From Pseudomonadales bacterium (GTDB lineage Bacteria; Pseudomonadota; Gammaproteobacteria; Pseudomonadales; Pseudohongiellaceae): a DNA stretch of 64,000 bases. The notes below the pieces were generated by a model. It was given only the letters and a program-made list of their open reading frames with translations, searched no databases and was not told the DNA's origin. Positions 27,601 to 35,148 of this stretch are shown one piece after another (position 1 is the stretch's first letter; every line of letters begins with the position of its first letter). A program made the translations under genes and the position numbers. The stretch covers positions 124,001 to 188,000 of the forward strand of contig JACKOH010000003.1 in assembly GCA_024234395.1 (NCBI GenBank). The letters are read 5' to 3'.

Positions 27601-27843
27601 GTTGATGATTTCGATACCGTCGATACCGTTGATCTGGTCTTCAATGGGTTCAGTGATCTGCGTTTCTACGATTTCCGCGGCAGCGCCCGGATAACTGGTA
27701 CTGATCGATACCACCGGGGGACTGGTATCCGGATACTCCCGCAACGGCAGGCGGAAGAAGGACATGATGCCGAATGCGATCAGCATCAGGCTGATCACGG
27801 TAGCGAATACCGGTCGCTTTACTGAGACATCAGAGAGAATCAT
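24697..27843 (-). CDS. RND-family efflux pump permease (HAE1 type)
   Basis: About 1048 residues, the usual length. It begins MILSDVSVKRPVFATVISLML, the standard first helix of HAE1 pumps. LNLITLLALVLCVGLIVDDSIVVLEN-type helix 4 has the two neighbouring Asp of the proton path, and GIASKNGILIVEFANQLR supplies the conserved Lys. The two large periplasmic loops hold the pore domains. It is an inner-membrane proton-driven exporter of drugs or other toxic compounds, working with the adaptor encoded just upstream and an outer-membrane TolC-type protein that is not in this window. I place the start at 27843, which overlaps the adaptor gene by 14 bases; an earlier ATG would add an unlikely basic leader. 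Confidence 0.92.
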   Translation of the reverse strand: MILSDVSVKRPVFATVISLMLIAFGIMSFFRLPLREYPDTSPPVVSISTSYPGAAAEIVETQITEPIEDQINGIDGIEIINSSSFDGSSRISVEFEVGTDIEIAANDIRDKVSRVLRTLPEDAEPPQISKADSDARPIQYFNLTSSELSYLELNDYANRYIVDQFAVLEGVSNVTVSGNGGFAMRIWLDRLALAARGLTVTDVQNALRRENIELPAGRIDSTDLEFSVRVERVYQSVTDFQRLVIARGDNNSLVRLGEVARVELGSANDRSIYKGNGVEAVGIGIVKQSNANSLEVLRGSEALAERIRPTLPEHMDLVTSSSDAEFIEKAISSVYSTILMTMIMVSVVIYLFLGSLRFMLIPVVTIPVCLLSAFIVLAGFNLSINLITLLALVLCVGLIVDDSIVVLENIQRRVEAGEAPLLASYNGSRQVAFAVIATTAVLVAVFVPVVFLEGNLGVLFFELAVTISGAVIISSVLALSLTPMMCSKLLSTQAHESFLTARVDRVFSWLKRGYLETLKVCLHYSWMIVAGLLFVGLAIFWLIEQLPVAFAPSEDQGVIFASLAGPEGANINYMEAQIDAIQDEVLDYVEAGEIDNVVTMTPGWGGGGGVNSGMTIISLPNWEQREKDTATMMRELTVKLSQIPGIQAFMFMRSGLGRGGGGQPVQFVIGGRSYSELVEWRDLVITRARESGLFTRLDSDFKETKPALNVSVDQIRAADLGVSTQAIGQTLQAMMSESRVTTFVDGGEEYDVIMLAEDTQRATPDDLTNLYVRSDTSGQLIPLANVIQVVNGAGPTSLNRYNRIRSITLSAGLAPGVDLDTALTFLENVVAQELPEYAQVDYKGESLDLRNSEGGLTSVFLLALLVVFLVLAAQFESFIHPLVIMTTVPLAIFGALVGLFLTDNSLNIYSNIGLIILVGIASKNGILIVEFANQLRDEGKEFSQALMEACDQRFRPVLMTALSTLMGAVPLLMATDAGAESRVLLGVVIFWGVLMTTITTLFVVPVVYNLIARKTGSPEQVARMLASLQQVDNQRRTDTSPDMPQPAD

Positions 27844-28990
27844 TGCTGCTGCCCTCGTCGCGAGATGCCACCGTTGCCGCAGCAGCAGCCACCGCCAGGC
27901 TTCCGTCTTCAAGCGTGGAAGTCGTCAGTGGCTGGACGGTGAAGCCGGGTGTCACTCCTGCGACACCTTCGCTGACCACGCGTTGTCCTTCCTTCAGCCC
28001 GGAAACGATTTCCACGACCCCGTCGCGGCGGCGTCCCAATTTTACAACCTGTTGGATTACTTTATTTTCCGGATCCACGCTATACACGAACTGTCGACCT
28101 TGCGAGGTCACCACCGAGCGCTCCGGCACCACCACCACCGACTTCTCGTTAAAAGCCAATGATACCGTCAGAAGCATACCGGGTCTGAGCAGCAGTTCTG
28201 GATTGTCGATCAATGCCCGCACCGACACGCTGCGAGTGACCGGGTCGATCCGGGTTCCCACCACCGAAATTCTTCCCCGAAAAGAACGACCTTCGTAAAC
28301 GATACTGCTGGCGTCGATCGTCTGCCCGGCTGCGACCTGTGCCAGGTAAACTTCAGGAATATTGAAATCCAGCTTGATAACCGACACGTCGTCAAGAGTC
28401 GAGATCACTGTGCCCGGGGTCAGCAGGCTGCCAGCGCTGACGTTGCGAAAGCCCAGAAATCCACTGAAAGGGGCCCTGATGAGGCGATCCTCCATTTCAA
28501 CCAGCACGCCCTCCAGCCTCGCCTCGGCTGTTTCCAGTGCCGTCCTCGCCTGGTCATATTCGCTGGCAGCCACCAGAGCGCTGGCGGACAGGGTTTCCAG
28601 TCGCTGGAGCTGCCGCTCTGCATCCCGGACCATCGCCTGGGCCTCAGCCAGCCGGCTCGCTTCCGCGGCGTTGGTCAGCTCCACCAGAATGCGCCCCTGT
28701 TCGGTAAAGTCCCCGTCCTCAAAATGCACAGCGCTGACGGTTTCCGAGACCGCAGCTGTCAGGTCCACCGATTCATTGGCCACGGCTGTACCTACTGACT
28801 CGATAGTGTCCGCCATAAGCCTGCTTGTCACTATGGTAGTCCCCACCACCGGTGCCCGGCTACCGAAGCTGCCCGGAAATCCGCCGGTCCGGCTGCTCTC
28901 CTGGGTCGCCTTGGCATAAACCAGGTAGGACAGCAGGGCCACGGTGAAAGCAATCAGCAACATGATCGGATGGCGCAGTAACACAGGCAT
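27830..28990 (-). CDS. RND efflux periplasmic adaptor (membrane fusion protein)
   Basis: About 386 residues. After one N-terminal hydrophobic segment (HPIMLLIAFTVALLSYLVYA) it has the adaptor order. A barrel-sandwich half (SETVSAVHFEDGDFTEQGRILVEL) comes first, then a helical hairpin (residues about 120-170, rich in Ala, Glu, Arg, Leu), the second half (IRAPFSGFLGFRNVSAGSLLTPG), and a beta-barrel with RSVVTSQGRQFVYSVDPENKV. It links the pump at 24697 to an outer-membrane channel. The ATG at 28990 has GGAGATT upstream; a longer frame of 54 codons is open but has no ribosome-binding site. It is the first gene of the two-gene operon. Confidence 0.9.
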   Translation of the reverse strand: MPVLLRHPIMLLIAFTVALLSYLVYAKATQESSRTGGFPGSFGSRAPVVGTTIVTSRLMADTIESVGTAVANESVDLTAAVSETVSAVHFEDGDFTEQGRILVELTNAAEASRLAEAQAMVRDAERQLQRLETLSASALVAASEYDQARTALETAEARLEGVLVEMEDRLIRAPFSGFLGFRNVSAGSLLTPGTVISTLDDVSVIKLDFNIPEVYLAQVAAGQTIDASSIVYEGRSFRGRISVVGTRIDPVTRSVSVRALIDNPELLLRPGMLLTVSLAFNEKSVVVVPERSVVTSQGRQFVYSVDPENKVIQQVVKLGRRRDGVVEIVSGLKEGQRVVSEGVAGVTPGFTVQPLTTSTLEDGSLAVAAAAATVASRDEGSSNDSL

Positions 28991-29404
28991 GGCAATCTCC
29001 AAGATCCGGACTTCCGGATGTGGACTTTCTGATAGAGAAGGGAGCGGGCGCCGCAGATCTGGCGCAGCGGTCAATGCGGGGATACGTTCAAGAGGCGGGT
29101 TCCGGTTCAGTCGACGCGCTGCGCTGCGCAAAATTCCCGGATTACAGGACAAACCGGGGCTTTAAGATGCCTAGCAGCCTGTTTGGCTAATTGCGGTCTG
29201 CCAGTGCCCGGCTGAGTGGCCGGTGTAACAGCGTGACAGTGAACATTGGCCACTTTTCCGCTTACCCCTGTTTCGACTGCCGGTCTTGAACGGGATATTT
29301 CCCTGGCCTTTTTAAGGCGCACTGAAGTGCGCACTTATTGAATCACCCCTACCAGCAGGTCTGATGATCCGACCTCTTTGACCTGTCTCTTCCCATGAAC
29401 CCGG

Positions 29405-29704
29405 TCAGTCGCGCTTGTCGGTTGCCTGGGAATAACGTACCGGACTGGTATGGCGGATAAGCTGGCCCCGAGACTCCAACTCTCTGGACACAGAAAGAGT
29501 GTACCAGGACACAGAATCTTCGAAGTTCGGTAATTCGTTGCTGACTCTCGAAACCAGTTCTCGAAATTTTATCGGATTACCGTCAAGAACCCTGAGAAGC
29601 GCCAGGGCTATCGCGTGAAACTTGTCAGCATCGATGTATACCGGCTTCTGCCAGCCCTTACCCATCAGGGCTATGCGATTATTCCGAGCACCAGAGGAGT
29701 TCAC
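29405..29704 (-). CDS. small winged-helix-like protein of unknown function
   Basis: 99 residues, no export signal. The centre reads KFHAIALALLRVLDGNPIKFRELVSRVSNELPNF, then SVSWYTLSVSRELESRGQLIR, which has the helix-turn-helix-wing rhythm of small DNA-binding proteins and resembles DUF6958-type families. No ribosome-binding site or operon partner stands out. The nearest genes are the RND operon upstream (252 bases) and the sulfite dehydrogenase cytochrome gene downstream on the same strand. Function unknown. Confidence 0.5.
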   Translation of the reverse strand: MNSSGARNNRIALMGKGWQKPVYIDADKFHAIALALLRVLDGNPIKFRELVSRVSNELPNFEDSVSWYTLSVSRELESRGQLIRHTSPVRYSQATDKRD

Positions 29705-29808
29705 CGCAGGCCACCTTGACAGTGCAGTTTCAAGTAAAGCTGCGTCGCAGCAAGCAGGATGCCGGTCCGGGTTTAGCCGGATCGCTTATTCCAACAATGT
29801 AACAGCCG

Positions 29809-30381
29809 TCAGTAAGGGTATTCCGGCAACCTTGGCTGATTTGGTAACCATTCAGGCAACTCTGCCCAGTTGTCGCGATTAGGCATCTGGATCTGCGGCA
29901 GGGTTTCTGCATTCAGAACCATCTGGTCATCATCGATTACGCCATTCAGCCACAGTAGAAAAGCCGTCAGCGAATAGACTTCATCGGCGGTCAACGAACC
30001 CTCCTGGCCCAGAGGCATGCCGCGATTGATAAAATCCCAGATCACCGGTGCGTAAGGCGCCCGGATCGGCAGAATTCGGCCCCAGCGCCAGGGGTCATCC
30101 GGAACCGCCATGTCCGGCTTGACCAGCCGCGGCGCCATACCACCGTGTCCGTCTGTGCCATGACAGCCCGCGCAGCCTTTTGACATGAACAGTTCGGAAC
30201 CCTGATCCGCGTTGCCACTGCCCGCAGGAAGTTCGTCGCCGGTAACCGGCGCAATAGCGATATCCCAGGCTGCAATTTCAGCGGGGGTCGGTGCCCGCCC
30301 AACGCCATAAGTCGGCGACTGTGCCTGGGCGGCAAAGCCCAGCAGCGATATCAATACCGCAAGAATCTTAAGCGATTGCAT
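29809..30381 (-). CDS. c-type cytochrome of sulfite dehydrogenase, SorB/SoxD-like
   Basis: About 190 residues with a Sec signal peptide (LAVLISLLGFAAQAQ) and one haem motif CAGCH (residues 70-74). It is followed by the GTDGHGG turn and PLGQEGSLTADEVYSLTAFLLWLNG, the usual C-terminal helix of class I cytochromes c. It overlaps the end of the molybdoenzyme gene by 14 bases and is therefore translationally linked to it. The pair would oxidise sulfite (or a related sulfur compound) in the periplasm and pass electrons to the respiratory chain. The ATG at 30381 is chosen because the signal sequence begins there. Confidence 0.85.
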   Translation of the reverse strand: MQSLKILAVLISLLGFAAQAQSPTYGVGRAPTPAEIAAWDIAIAPVTGDELPAGSGNADQGSELFMSKGCAGCHGTDGHGGMAPRLVKPDMAVPDDPWRWGRILPIRAPYAPVIWDFINRGMPLGQEGSLTADEVYSLTAFLLWLNGVIDDDQMVLNAETLPQIQMPNRDNWAELPEWLPNQPRLPEYPY

Positions 30382-31615
30382 TGTGCACGCCCCCATCGCT
30401 ATCGATCCGCCAGGGCTGAATCGAATTATCCTGACCCTTCACACTGGGAGGCTGGTCTTCCGGCTGTCCCCAGAACCTGGCCACTTCGGCTCTGGAGGGT
30501 TGTACCTGACCGATCTCGTCGATGCAGCGCGACTGCAGCTCACAGGGCTTGCCGTCCCACGTCCAGCTGAAGCTGAAGGCGGTGTGAGCCATGGGCTGCG
30601 GTTCGCCTCGAAGGTCGGCATCGAACCAGTTGCGCCCGCCGTCGGTAGTCACTTCGACCCTGGCCACGCGACCGGCACCGGACCAGGCCAGCCCGCGAAC
30701 CTCGTAGAATCCGGGGCCAGGAAGCTGCTGCCCGCCCGATGGAACCGTAATGACCGATTTGGGACCGATCTGCAGGCTCAATGCAGCGTCGGCGGGATCC
30801 TGGCGCAAATGTCCATAGTCGTTATAGGTCATGTAAAACTGGTCCACGACCTTGATTCGTCGCAGCCATTTCACATTGAGAATGCCCTCGCCACCCGGCA
30901 CGATCAGCCGCAGGGGAAAGCCCTGCTGGGGCCGGACCGGTTCACCATTCATTCCGTAGCAGACAATGCAATCGGCCATGGCCTTGGACATGGGGATACT
31001 GGAAGCCCCTTTCACCTCCTCGACACCCTCGGCAACGATCCAGTCACCGCCCTCCTGGACCCCGGCCTCTTCAAGCAGCGTGGATAGCAGCACACCGGTC
31101 CATTCCGCACAGCTCGTCATTCCGTGTGTTTCCTGGACTGTCACATGGCGTCGGCTGGCACGATTGCCAGCACATTCAATGAAGTGCAGGCGGGTTACCG
31201 AAGGCAGGCGTTTCAGATCCTCCATCGTAAATACCAGCGGATTGTCTACCATGCCGTGAATCATCAACCGGTGCTTGGCCGGATCAATATCCGGCACAAA
31301 GGCCCCCCGGGTCGTGCCCACGTAATGCAGTGAAGTCGGCGTGACAAGCCCCACCTGATCCTGGAGCGGCGTGGCAATATGGAAATCCAGCCCGAACACG
31401 TCAGGAGAGGGACGCCCGCCGTGGGGAATACGTTTTGAAGTGACAAACCGGGAACGCTGACCGTAGCCGACCAGTTCCTCAGTTCCCCGCAGCTGGGCTT
31501 CGGGCCCGGGGAGCTGCCCGGATGCAGACCTGGCGGTGGCGCCCAGCGCCGCAGCACCCGCCAGTGACGCACTCTGCTTCAGGAATTCCCTTCGATCTGT
31601 TTTTCTTGAACCCAC
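30368..31615 (-). CDS. sulfite dehydrogenase-like molybdoenzyme (SoxC/SorA family)
   Basis: 415 residues with a Tat signal (DRREFLKQSASLAGAAALGA). The molybdopterin domain has HFIECAGNRA (Cys 148, the Mo ligand) and CAEWTGVLLSTLLEEAGV. It is followed by GFPLRLIVPGGEGILNVKWLRRI and the C-terminal dimerisation domain with YEVRGLAWSGAGRVARVEVTTDGG and FSFSWTWDG. This order is that of SoxC and SorA, which bind a Mo cofactor in the periplasm. Which of the two fits best cannot be decided without alignment, because SoxC works with SoxD and the Sox complex, and no soxXYZAB genes are present. A palindromic element lies 34-56 bases upstream of the start. Confidence 0.88.
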   Translation of the reverse strand: MGSRKTDRREFLKQSASLAGAAALGATARSASGQLPGPEAQLRGTEELVGYGQRSRFVTSKRIPHGGRPSPDVFGLDFHIATPLQDQVGLVTPTSLHYVGTTRGAFVPDIDPAKHRLMIHGMVDNPLVFTMEDLKRLPSVTRLHFIECAGNRASRRHVTVQETHGMTSCAEWTGVLLSTLLEEAGVQEGGDWIVAEGVEEVKGASSIPMSKAMADCIVCYGMNGEPVRPQQGFPLRLIVPGGEGILNVKWLRRIKVVDQFYMTYNDYGHLRQDPADAALSLQIGPKSVITVPSGGQQLPGPGFYEVRGLAWSGAGRVARVEVTTDGGRNWFDADLRGEPQPMAHTAFSFSWTWDGKPCELQSRCIDEIGQVQPSRAEVARFWGQPEDQPPSVKGQDNSIQPWRIDSDGGVHNAIA

Positions 31616-32050
31616 GGTCTCCTCCTGCCAACTATTGGCTTTAAGAACCCTTGATTAACAGGAATCAAAGGTACTTTTATTATTTTGCGAGGTTTACAAC
31701 CATTGGGGTCGGGACAGCGACTCCGATCCCAAACAGGAACCCATACACTTTCCACTGACCGAGTATACGCCTCGATTGTGGAGTTCACCAGCCAGGTGCG
31801 GAACCGTTGTCTCGGGATGCTGTCCAACCCCGGGTTACAGGAGCGATCCCCGGGCATTCGAAACCTGTTCCGGACAAATGGTCACGGGCTTTTGCCCTTT
31901 TTTTGTCGCACCTAACTGCGGCATTCAGTTCCCGGTAATGGGATGCTCACAATCTTATTTGCCTGGGCATTAAGACTGCTCAGGCCTCGACTGATTAACA
32001 AGAACGCGGAGTTAGCTGCCTGTCAGACAATGGCTGGTGCGGGAGGTTCT
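31616..32050. other. intergenic region
   Basis: About 435 bases between the leftward sulfite dehydrogenase gene and a rightward small membrane protein; it should hold both promoters. It contains the palindrome at 31649. Short ORFs in it lack family patterns or ribosome-binding sites and are not reported as genes. Confidence 0.4.
31649..31671. promoter_or_regulatory. imperfect palindrome upstream of sulfite dehydrogenase operon
   Basis: CCTTGATT at 31649 and AATCAAAGG at 31663 form an inverted repeat around six bases. It lies just before the translation start of the molybdoenzyme gene, so it could be an operator. The half-site TTGAT recalls FNR-type boxes, but the spacing (eight bases rather than four) does not fit, so another regulator is more likely. 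Confidence 0.35.
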
Positions 32051-32296
32051 ATGAACTATTACTGGCATGATCTGGTGGGAAACCTGGGTGTCACGATGAT
32101 CGTGCTTGCCTATCTGGGTCTGCAGATCGGCCGGCTGGACAGCCGGTCACTCACCTACTCACTGGCCAATGGAGCTGGTGCTGCGCTGATCCTGGTGTCG
32201 CTGTACTTTAATTTCAACCTGTCCTCGTTCCTCATCGAGATCGTCTGGTTGATAGTCAGTATTGTGGGTATTGTGTTAAACCTCAGGCGAAGATGA
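32051..32296 (+). CDS. small membrane protein, CBU_0592-like
   Basis: 81 residues with three hydrophobic segments: VTMIVLAYLGLQIG, YSLANGAGAALILVSLYFNF and FLIEIVWLIVSIVGIVLNL. The first two include the G-rich and N-rich residues seen in a family of small three-helix proteins known only as CBU_0592-like. The ATG has GGGAGGT a few bases before it, the best ribosome-binding site in this part of the window, so this start is preferred over an upstream in-frame ATG. Function unknown. Confidence 0.75.
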   Translation: MNYYWHDLVGNLGVTMIVLAYLGLQIGRLDSRSLTYSLANGAGAALILVSLYFNFNLSSFLIEIVWLIVSIVGIVLNLRRR

Positions 32297-32642
32297 CGGA
32301 TAAACCCGCCTGGAATCTTGAGATACGTTCGGTAGTCTTCGACGCTGAGCCCCTCTCGTTTTTCTAAATTCCATACGCTGCTAAAGAATCGGCATCCAAT
32401 ATGTGGGATCAAAAGTGGATGTGGTCAACGTCTTCAAGATATTCCAAAACGATCTCCTCTTTTCCGACACGCCAGGCAATCTCCAAAGCAACATGAGGCA
32501 GAACCCTGGCTCGCGCGTCAGGTGGACTGCAGAGGAAGGCTTCTGTTCAGAAACGCGCAGATCAATACACAGTCATTAAGTTCGTTTTGTGAAGTGGAAT
32601 GGAAACGGGTCCGCCGCGGGGCGGCGGACCTGCCCCCCGGGC
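32297..32642. other. gene-free interval
   Basis: About 345 bases between convergent genes. A short GC-rich inverted segment (GTCCGCC, then GGCGGAC) occurs near 32610-32630 and may be part of a terminator for the gene at 32643. No ORF of interest was seen. Confidence 0.35.
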
Positions 32643-33149
32643 TCATGGAGCTGCGGTGAATCGGGTGCCCGAGACTGACGGACAGCCCGCAACGAAAACC
32701 CGGTTACCGTTGAGGTCGTAGAGCTCCGAGATTCCGGAGCCATGATATTCCGCGCCGTCCTCACTGACCCACACTTCATTGGTGAGCACGGTCGTACCTA
32801 TCAACTGTCCACCGGGGTTATAGCGGAAGAACTTGAAAACGGAGCTGTAGGAATTGCCACCGAGATACTCCCACACCATCATGTGAACCGGAACCGCTGG
32901 CGAATTACCCGGCACCACCTGTCCGGTTCCGCCCAGTTCGAACTTGTGCATGGCCGGGAATGAGCTGATGTAGTCCCCAGTGTCACAGTTGTAAAGATCG
33001 ACCGTTACGTCCCAGACTCCGACTATCCTGGAGCCCCTGGCATTGGTCAGGGCGTTGGAGCCAGCCTGCGCGAAAGCTGTCCCGTACGTTGCCAGGACTC
33101 CCATTGTCAAGGTGGTTGCGATACGGATAATTCTATTCAGGCGTTTCAT
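32643..33149 (-). CDS. exported protein of unknown function
   Basis: 168 residues with a clear Sec signal peptide (TTLTMGVLATYGTAFAQ). The mature part looks like a small beta-barrel: RIVGVWDVTVDLYNCDTGDY, then FPAMHKFELGGTGQVV, VHMMVWEYLGGNSYSSVFKFFRYN, GQLIGTTVLTNEVWVSEDG and GNRVFVAGCPSVSGTRF. The G-V-W-D-V start and the repeated strand lengths suggest a lipocalin- or DUF-type secreted barrel, and it shares this general look with the 138-residue protein at 6565. No active site is recognisable. It stands alone, with about 420 bases before the tRNA-Thr gene. Confidence 0.65.
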   Translation of the reverse strand: MKRLNRIIRIATTLTMGVLATYGTAFAQAGSNALTNARGSRIVGVWDVTVDLYNCDTGDYISSFPAMHKFELGGTGQVVPGNSPAVPVHMMVWEYLGGNSYSSVFKFFRYNPGGQLIGTTVLTNEVWVSEDGAEYHGSGISELYDLNGNRVFVAGCPSVSGTRFTAAP

Positions 33150-33570
33150 AGGTGATTCCTCACAATGATTAATAGGAAGGGCAACGGTATTCCCGGTCCA
33201 CAGGTCTGGGCCATGGAGAATGTCTGGTGAATGCCTGAAGAAAAGCTGAAGGTTGGCTGTGCGCGGCTGATAGGTGGAGGTGTAACGTAACGGCAGAATC
33301 TGAACAGGATTATGCGTACCAACAATGAACGATGGAAATCACAGGAGATACAAACTCATAGCAGGACTTCTCGCTCAGCGCGAACTTGATCCGCAAGAGC
33401 GGATGGCCGGGCAGCGCCTGGGCACTGACAGGCGGGTTCGTAATTCTGCTGCGCGCAGGATGGTGATCAGAGAACCAGGGTTTGAACCAACAGGCTCTAT
33501 CGAAGGGCTGGAGTGCCTCAGCCTGAAGTTAGCAAGATCCATCGCAACCTGCTGAATACCCTTATTTTTT
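33150..33570. other. gene-free interval
   Basis: About 420 bases from the start of the exported protein gene to the tRNA. The part next to 33149 should hold its promoter. An open frame of 76 codons at 33325 has no family pattern and is not reported as a gene. Confidence 0.4.
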
Positions 33571-33646
33571 TGGTGCCGGTAATAGGAGTCGAACCTACGA
33601 CCTTCGCATTACGAATGCGCTGCTCTACCAACTGAGCTATACCGGC
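33571..33646 (-). tRNA. tRNA-Thr (anticodon CGT)
   Basis: Read on the minus strand the segment folds into a normal cloverleaf: acceptor stem GCCGGTA with TACCGGC, a D arm with AGCTCAGTTGGTAGAGC, anticodon stem-loop GCGCATTCGTAATGCG with CGT as anticodon, and a T arm with GGTTCGACTCC. The discriminator A and CCA are encoded. It decodes ACG threonine codons. The sequence is close to the enterobacterial threonine tRNA of the same anticodon. Confidence 0.97.
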
Positions 33647-33741
33647 ATTGCAATCCCCCGGATTGGAGCGGGTATTTTACCTGAAAACCAGCAAAGTCAA
33701 AGTGGCCCGGGCAGTACCGCCCCGTATAAGCTGCATTTCCG

Positions 33742-35097
33742 CTAGTCGGTCGCTCCGGCAGCCTTTCGCGCCTGGCGCTCAGCCCACAGCCGGTCGAATT
33801 CATCCTGCTCCAGGTAGGTAAAATTAACCCAGGCATGGCCCATTTCGTCCACCGCCCTTTCCCCGTAACCAACCCACTGGCGCGGGTCGGGTGCGTCGGG
33901 ATTGTTATCGGTATTGTCATACCAGGCGGTAACTACCAGGGTACTGCCGGCAGGGATCAGCGGGGCAGCGTCGTCGGCGTAAATATAATTGTTGTTCCAT
34001 TGCCACTGGAAGTTGTCCACGTAGCTGAGCAGCTCCCGTCTGCCATCAGGGTAAATGACTTCCAGGGACATCCCCTTGCCAACCCGATGCAGGTGCGGTT
34101 GAAAGTTTTCCAGGCGTGCCGGTGCTTCGACTACATGGAACTGCTGCAGCATGGCAGTCTCATTGGGGCGGATATCGATGCCCCCTTCGCCCAGAGCACT
34201 CAGCGACCGCAGCACGGTAGGGTGGCGCGGCTGCGTATTGCGGGGATACAGCCAGACACCCAGTTCAACCGTGTCGCCCTTGATTTCCTGACCAATAGCA
34301 TGAAGATGCAGATCCCAACCTATCCTGGCCCCTGCTTTTAACAATTTGCCGGTGCCCGCTGGGAAAATATCTCCTACTTTACCGATGGCCCATTCCATAA
34401 AGGGCTGATCCTGCAATGCTGCTGACTGGCCGGTCTCCTCGGATCCGGGTTCCCCAGCCCGGTCCTGTAACTGGTACAGCAGCACGTGATGGACCGCCCT
34501 GCGCCCCAGTGGATAGGAAGGCCTGACTTCCATGCCCTGCACCCAGCGGTCTTCGGTGAGACCGGTGTCCACGGTCGGCCGGAACCATTTGTCCTGAGTG
34601 GCTGCCGCCAGGTCGAACGGAGCGGACCGGACGATGAGATCGGGTTCACGGCCATACACATCGCCCAGTTGCCAGCGATTGGGATCGGGAAAGCTGCGCA
34701 CCGCTGGCAATGCCGCGTCAGGGCCGGCAGGGGCGCCGGAGTCCACCCAGTCCAGGATGGTCTGGCGCTGACGCTCAGTCAGACTGAGGTCATTTTTGTA
34801 ATCCTGAATTCCGATTACCGGATTCAGGTGCCAGGGAGGCATCTCGCGCGCCGATACCCGCATTCGGATCAATGGTATCCAGGGCTGAACCTCTTCGTAG
34901 GTCAACAGTGCCATCGGCGCGACCGAGTTGGGCTGATGGCAGATCTGGCACTTGTCCTGAAAAATTCCCGCTACATCTTCAGCATAGTTGGGATGGGGGT
35001 AATCCTGGGCAATTCCTGCGCCCCCTGCCAGCAGTGCAAGTGCTCCCAGGCTAATGCGAACGATCGTTCTACTCTGCCACTGCAACATCAGTCTCAC
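33742..35097 (-). CDS. cytochrome c and copper monooxygenase-like fusion protein
   Basis: 451 residues with a signal peptide (ISLGALALLAGGAGIAQ). A haem-binding CQICH lies near residue 53, in a small cytochrome-like domain with REMPPWHLNP further on. The C-terminal half has pairs of His (AVHHVLLYQ, WDLHLHAIG, NFQPHLHRVGKGM) and ends with YIYADDAAPLIPAGSTLVVTAWYDNTDNN. The His motifs resemble the copper sites of PHM-type ascorbate-dependent monooxygenases. Such two-domain proteins are widespread in marine bacteria but their substrates are not known. The 303-residue exported protein encoded 51 bases upstream on the same strand is a likely partner. A second in-frame ATG four codons on is equally possible as start. 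Confidence 0.75.
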   Translation of the reverse strand: MRLMLQWQSRTIVRISLGALALLAGGAGIAQDYPHPNYAEDVAGIFQDKCQICHQPNSVAPMALLTYEEVQPWIPLIRMRVSAREMPPWHLNPVIGIQDYKNDLSLTERQRQTILDWVDSGAPAGPDAALPAVRSFPDPNRWQLGDVYGREPDLIVRSAPFDLAAATQDKWFRPTVDTGLTEDRWVQGMEVRPSYPLGRRAVHHVLLYQLQDRAGEPGSEETGQSAALQDQPFMEWAIGKVGDIFPAGTGKLLKAGARIGWDLHLHAIGQEIKGDTVELGVWLYPRNTQPRHPTVLRSLSALGEGGIDIRPNETAMLQQFHVVEAPARLENFQPHLHRVGKGMSLEVIYPDGRRELLSYVDNFQWQWNNNYIYADDAAPLIPAGSTLVVTAWYDNTDNNPDAPDPRQWVGYGERAVDEMGHAWVNFTYLEQDEFDRLWAERQARKAAGATD

Positions 35098-35148
35098 CTT
35101 GCCCGGCCGGATCTCCGCCAGGGTACCGACCCTGCCGGTGGCCTGGAT

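Noticed and set aside
31649..31671. FNR box before the sulfite dehydrogenase gene
   Set aside because: The half-sites TTGAT and ATCAA are present, but the spacing is eight bases instead of four, so it is listed only as an unassigned palindrome.
33325..33555. 76-codon open frame before the tRNA gene
   Set aside because: No family pattern, no ribosome-binding site and Arg-rich composition typical of random GC-rich frames.
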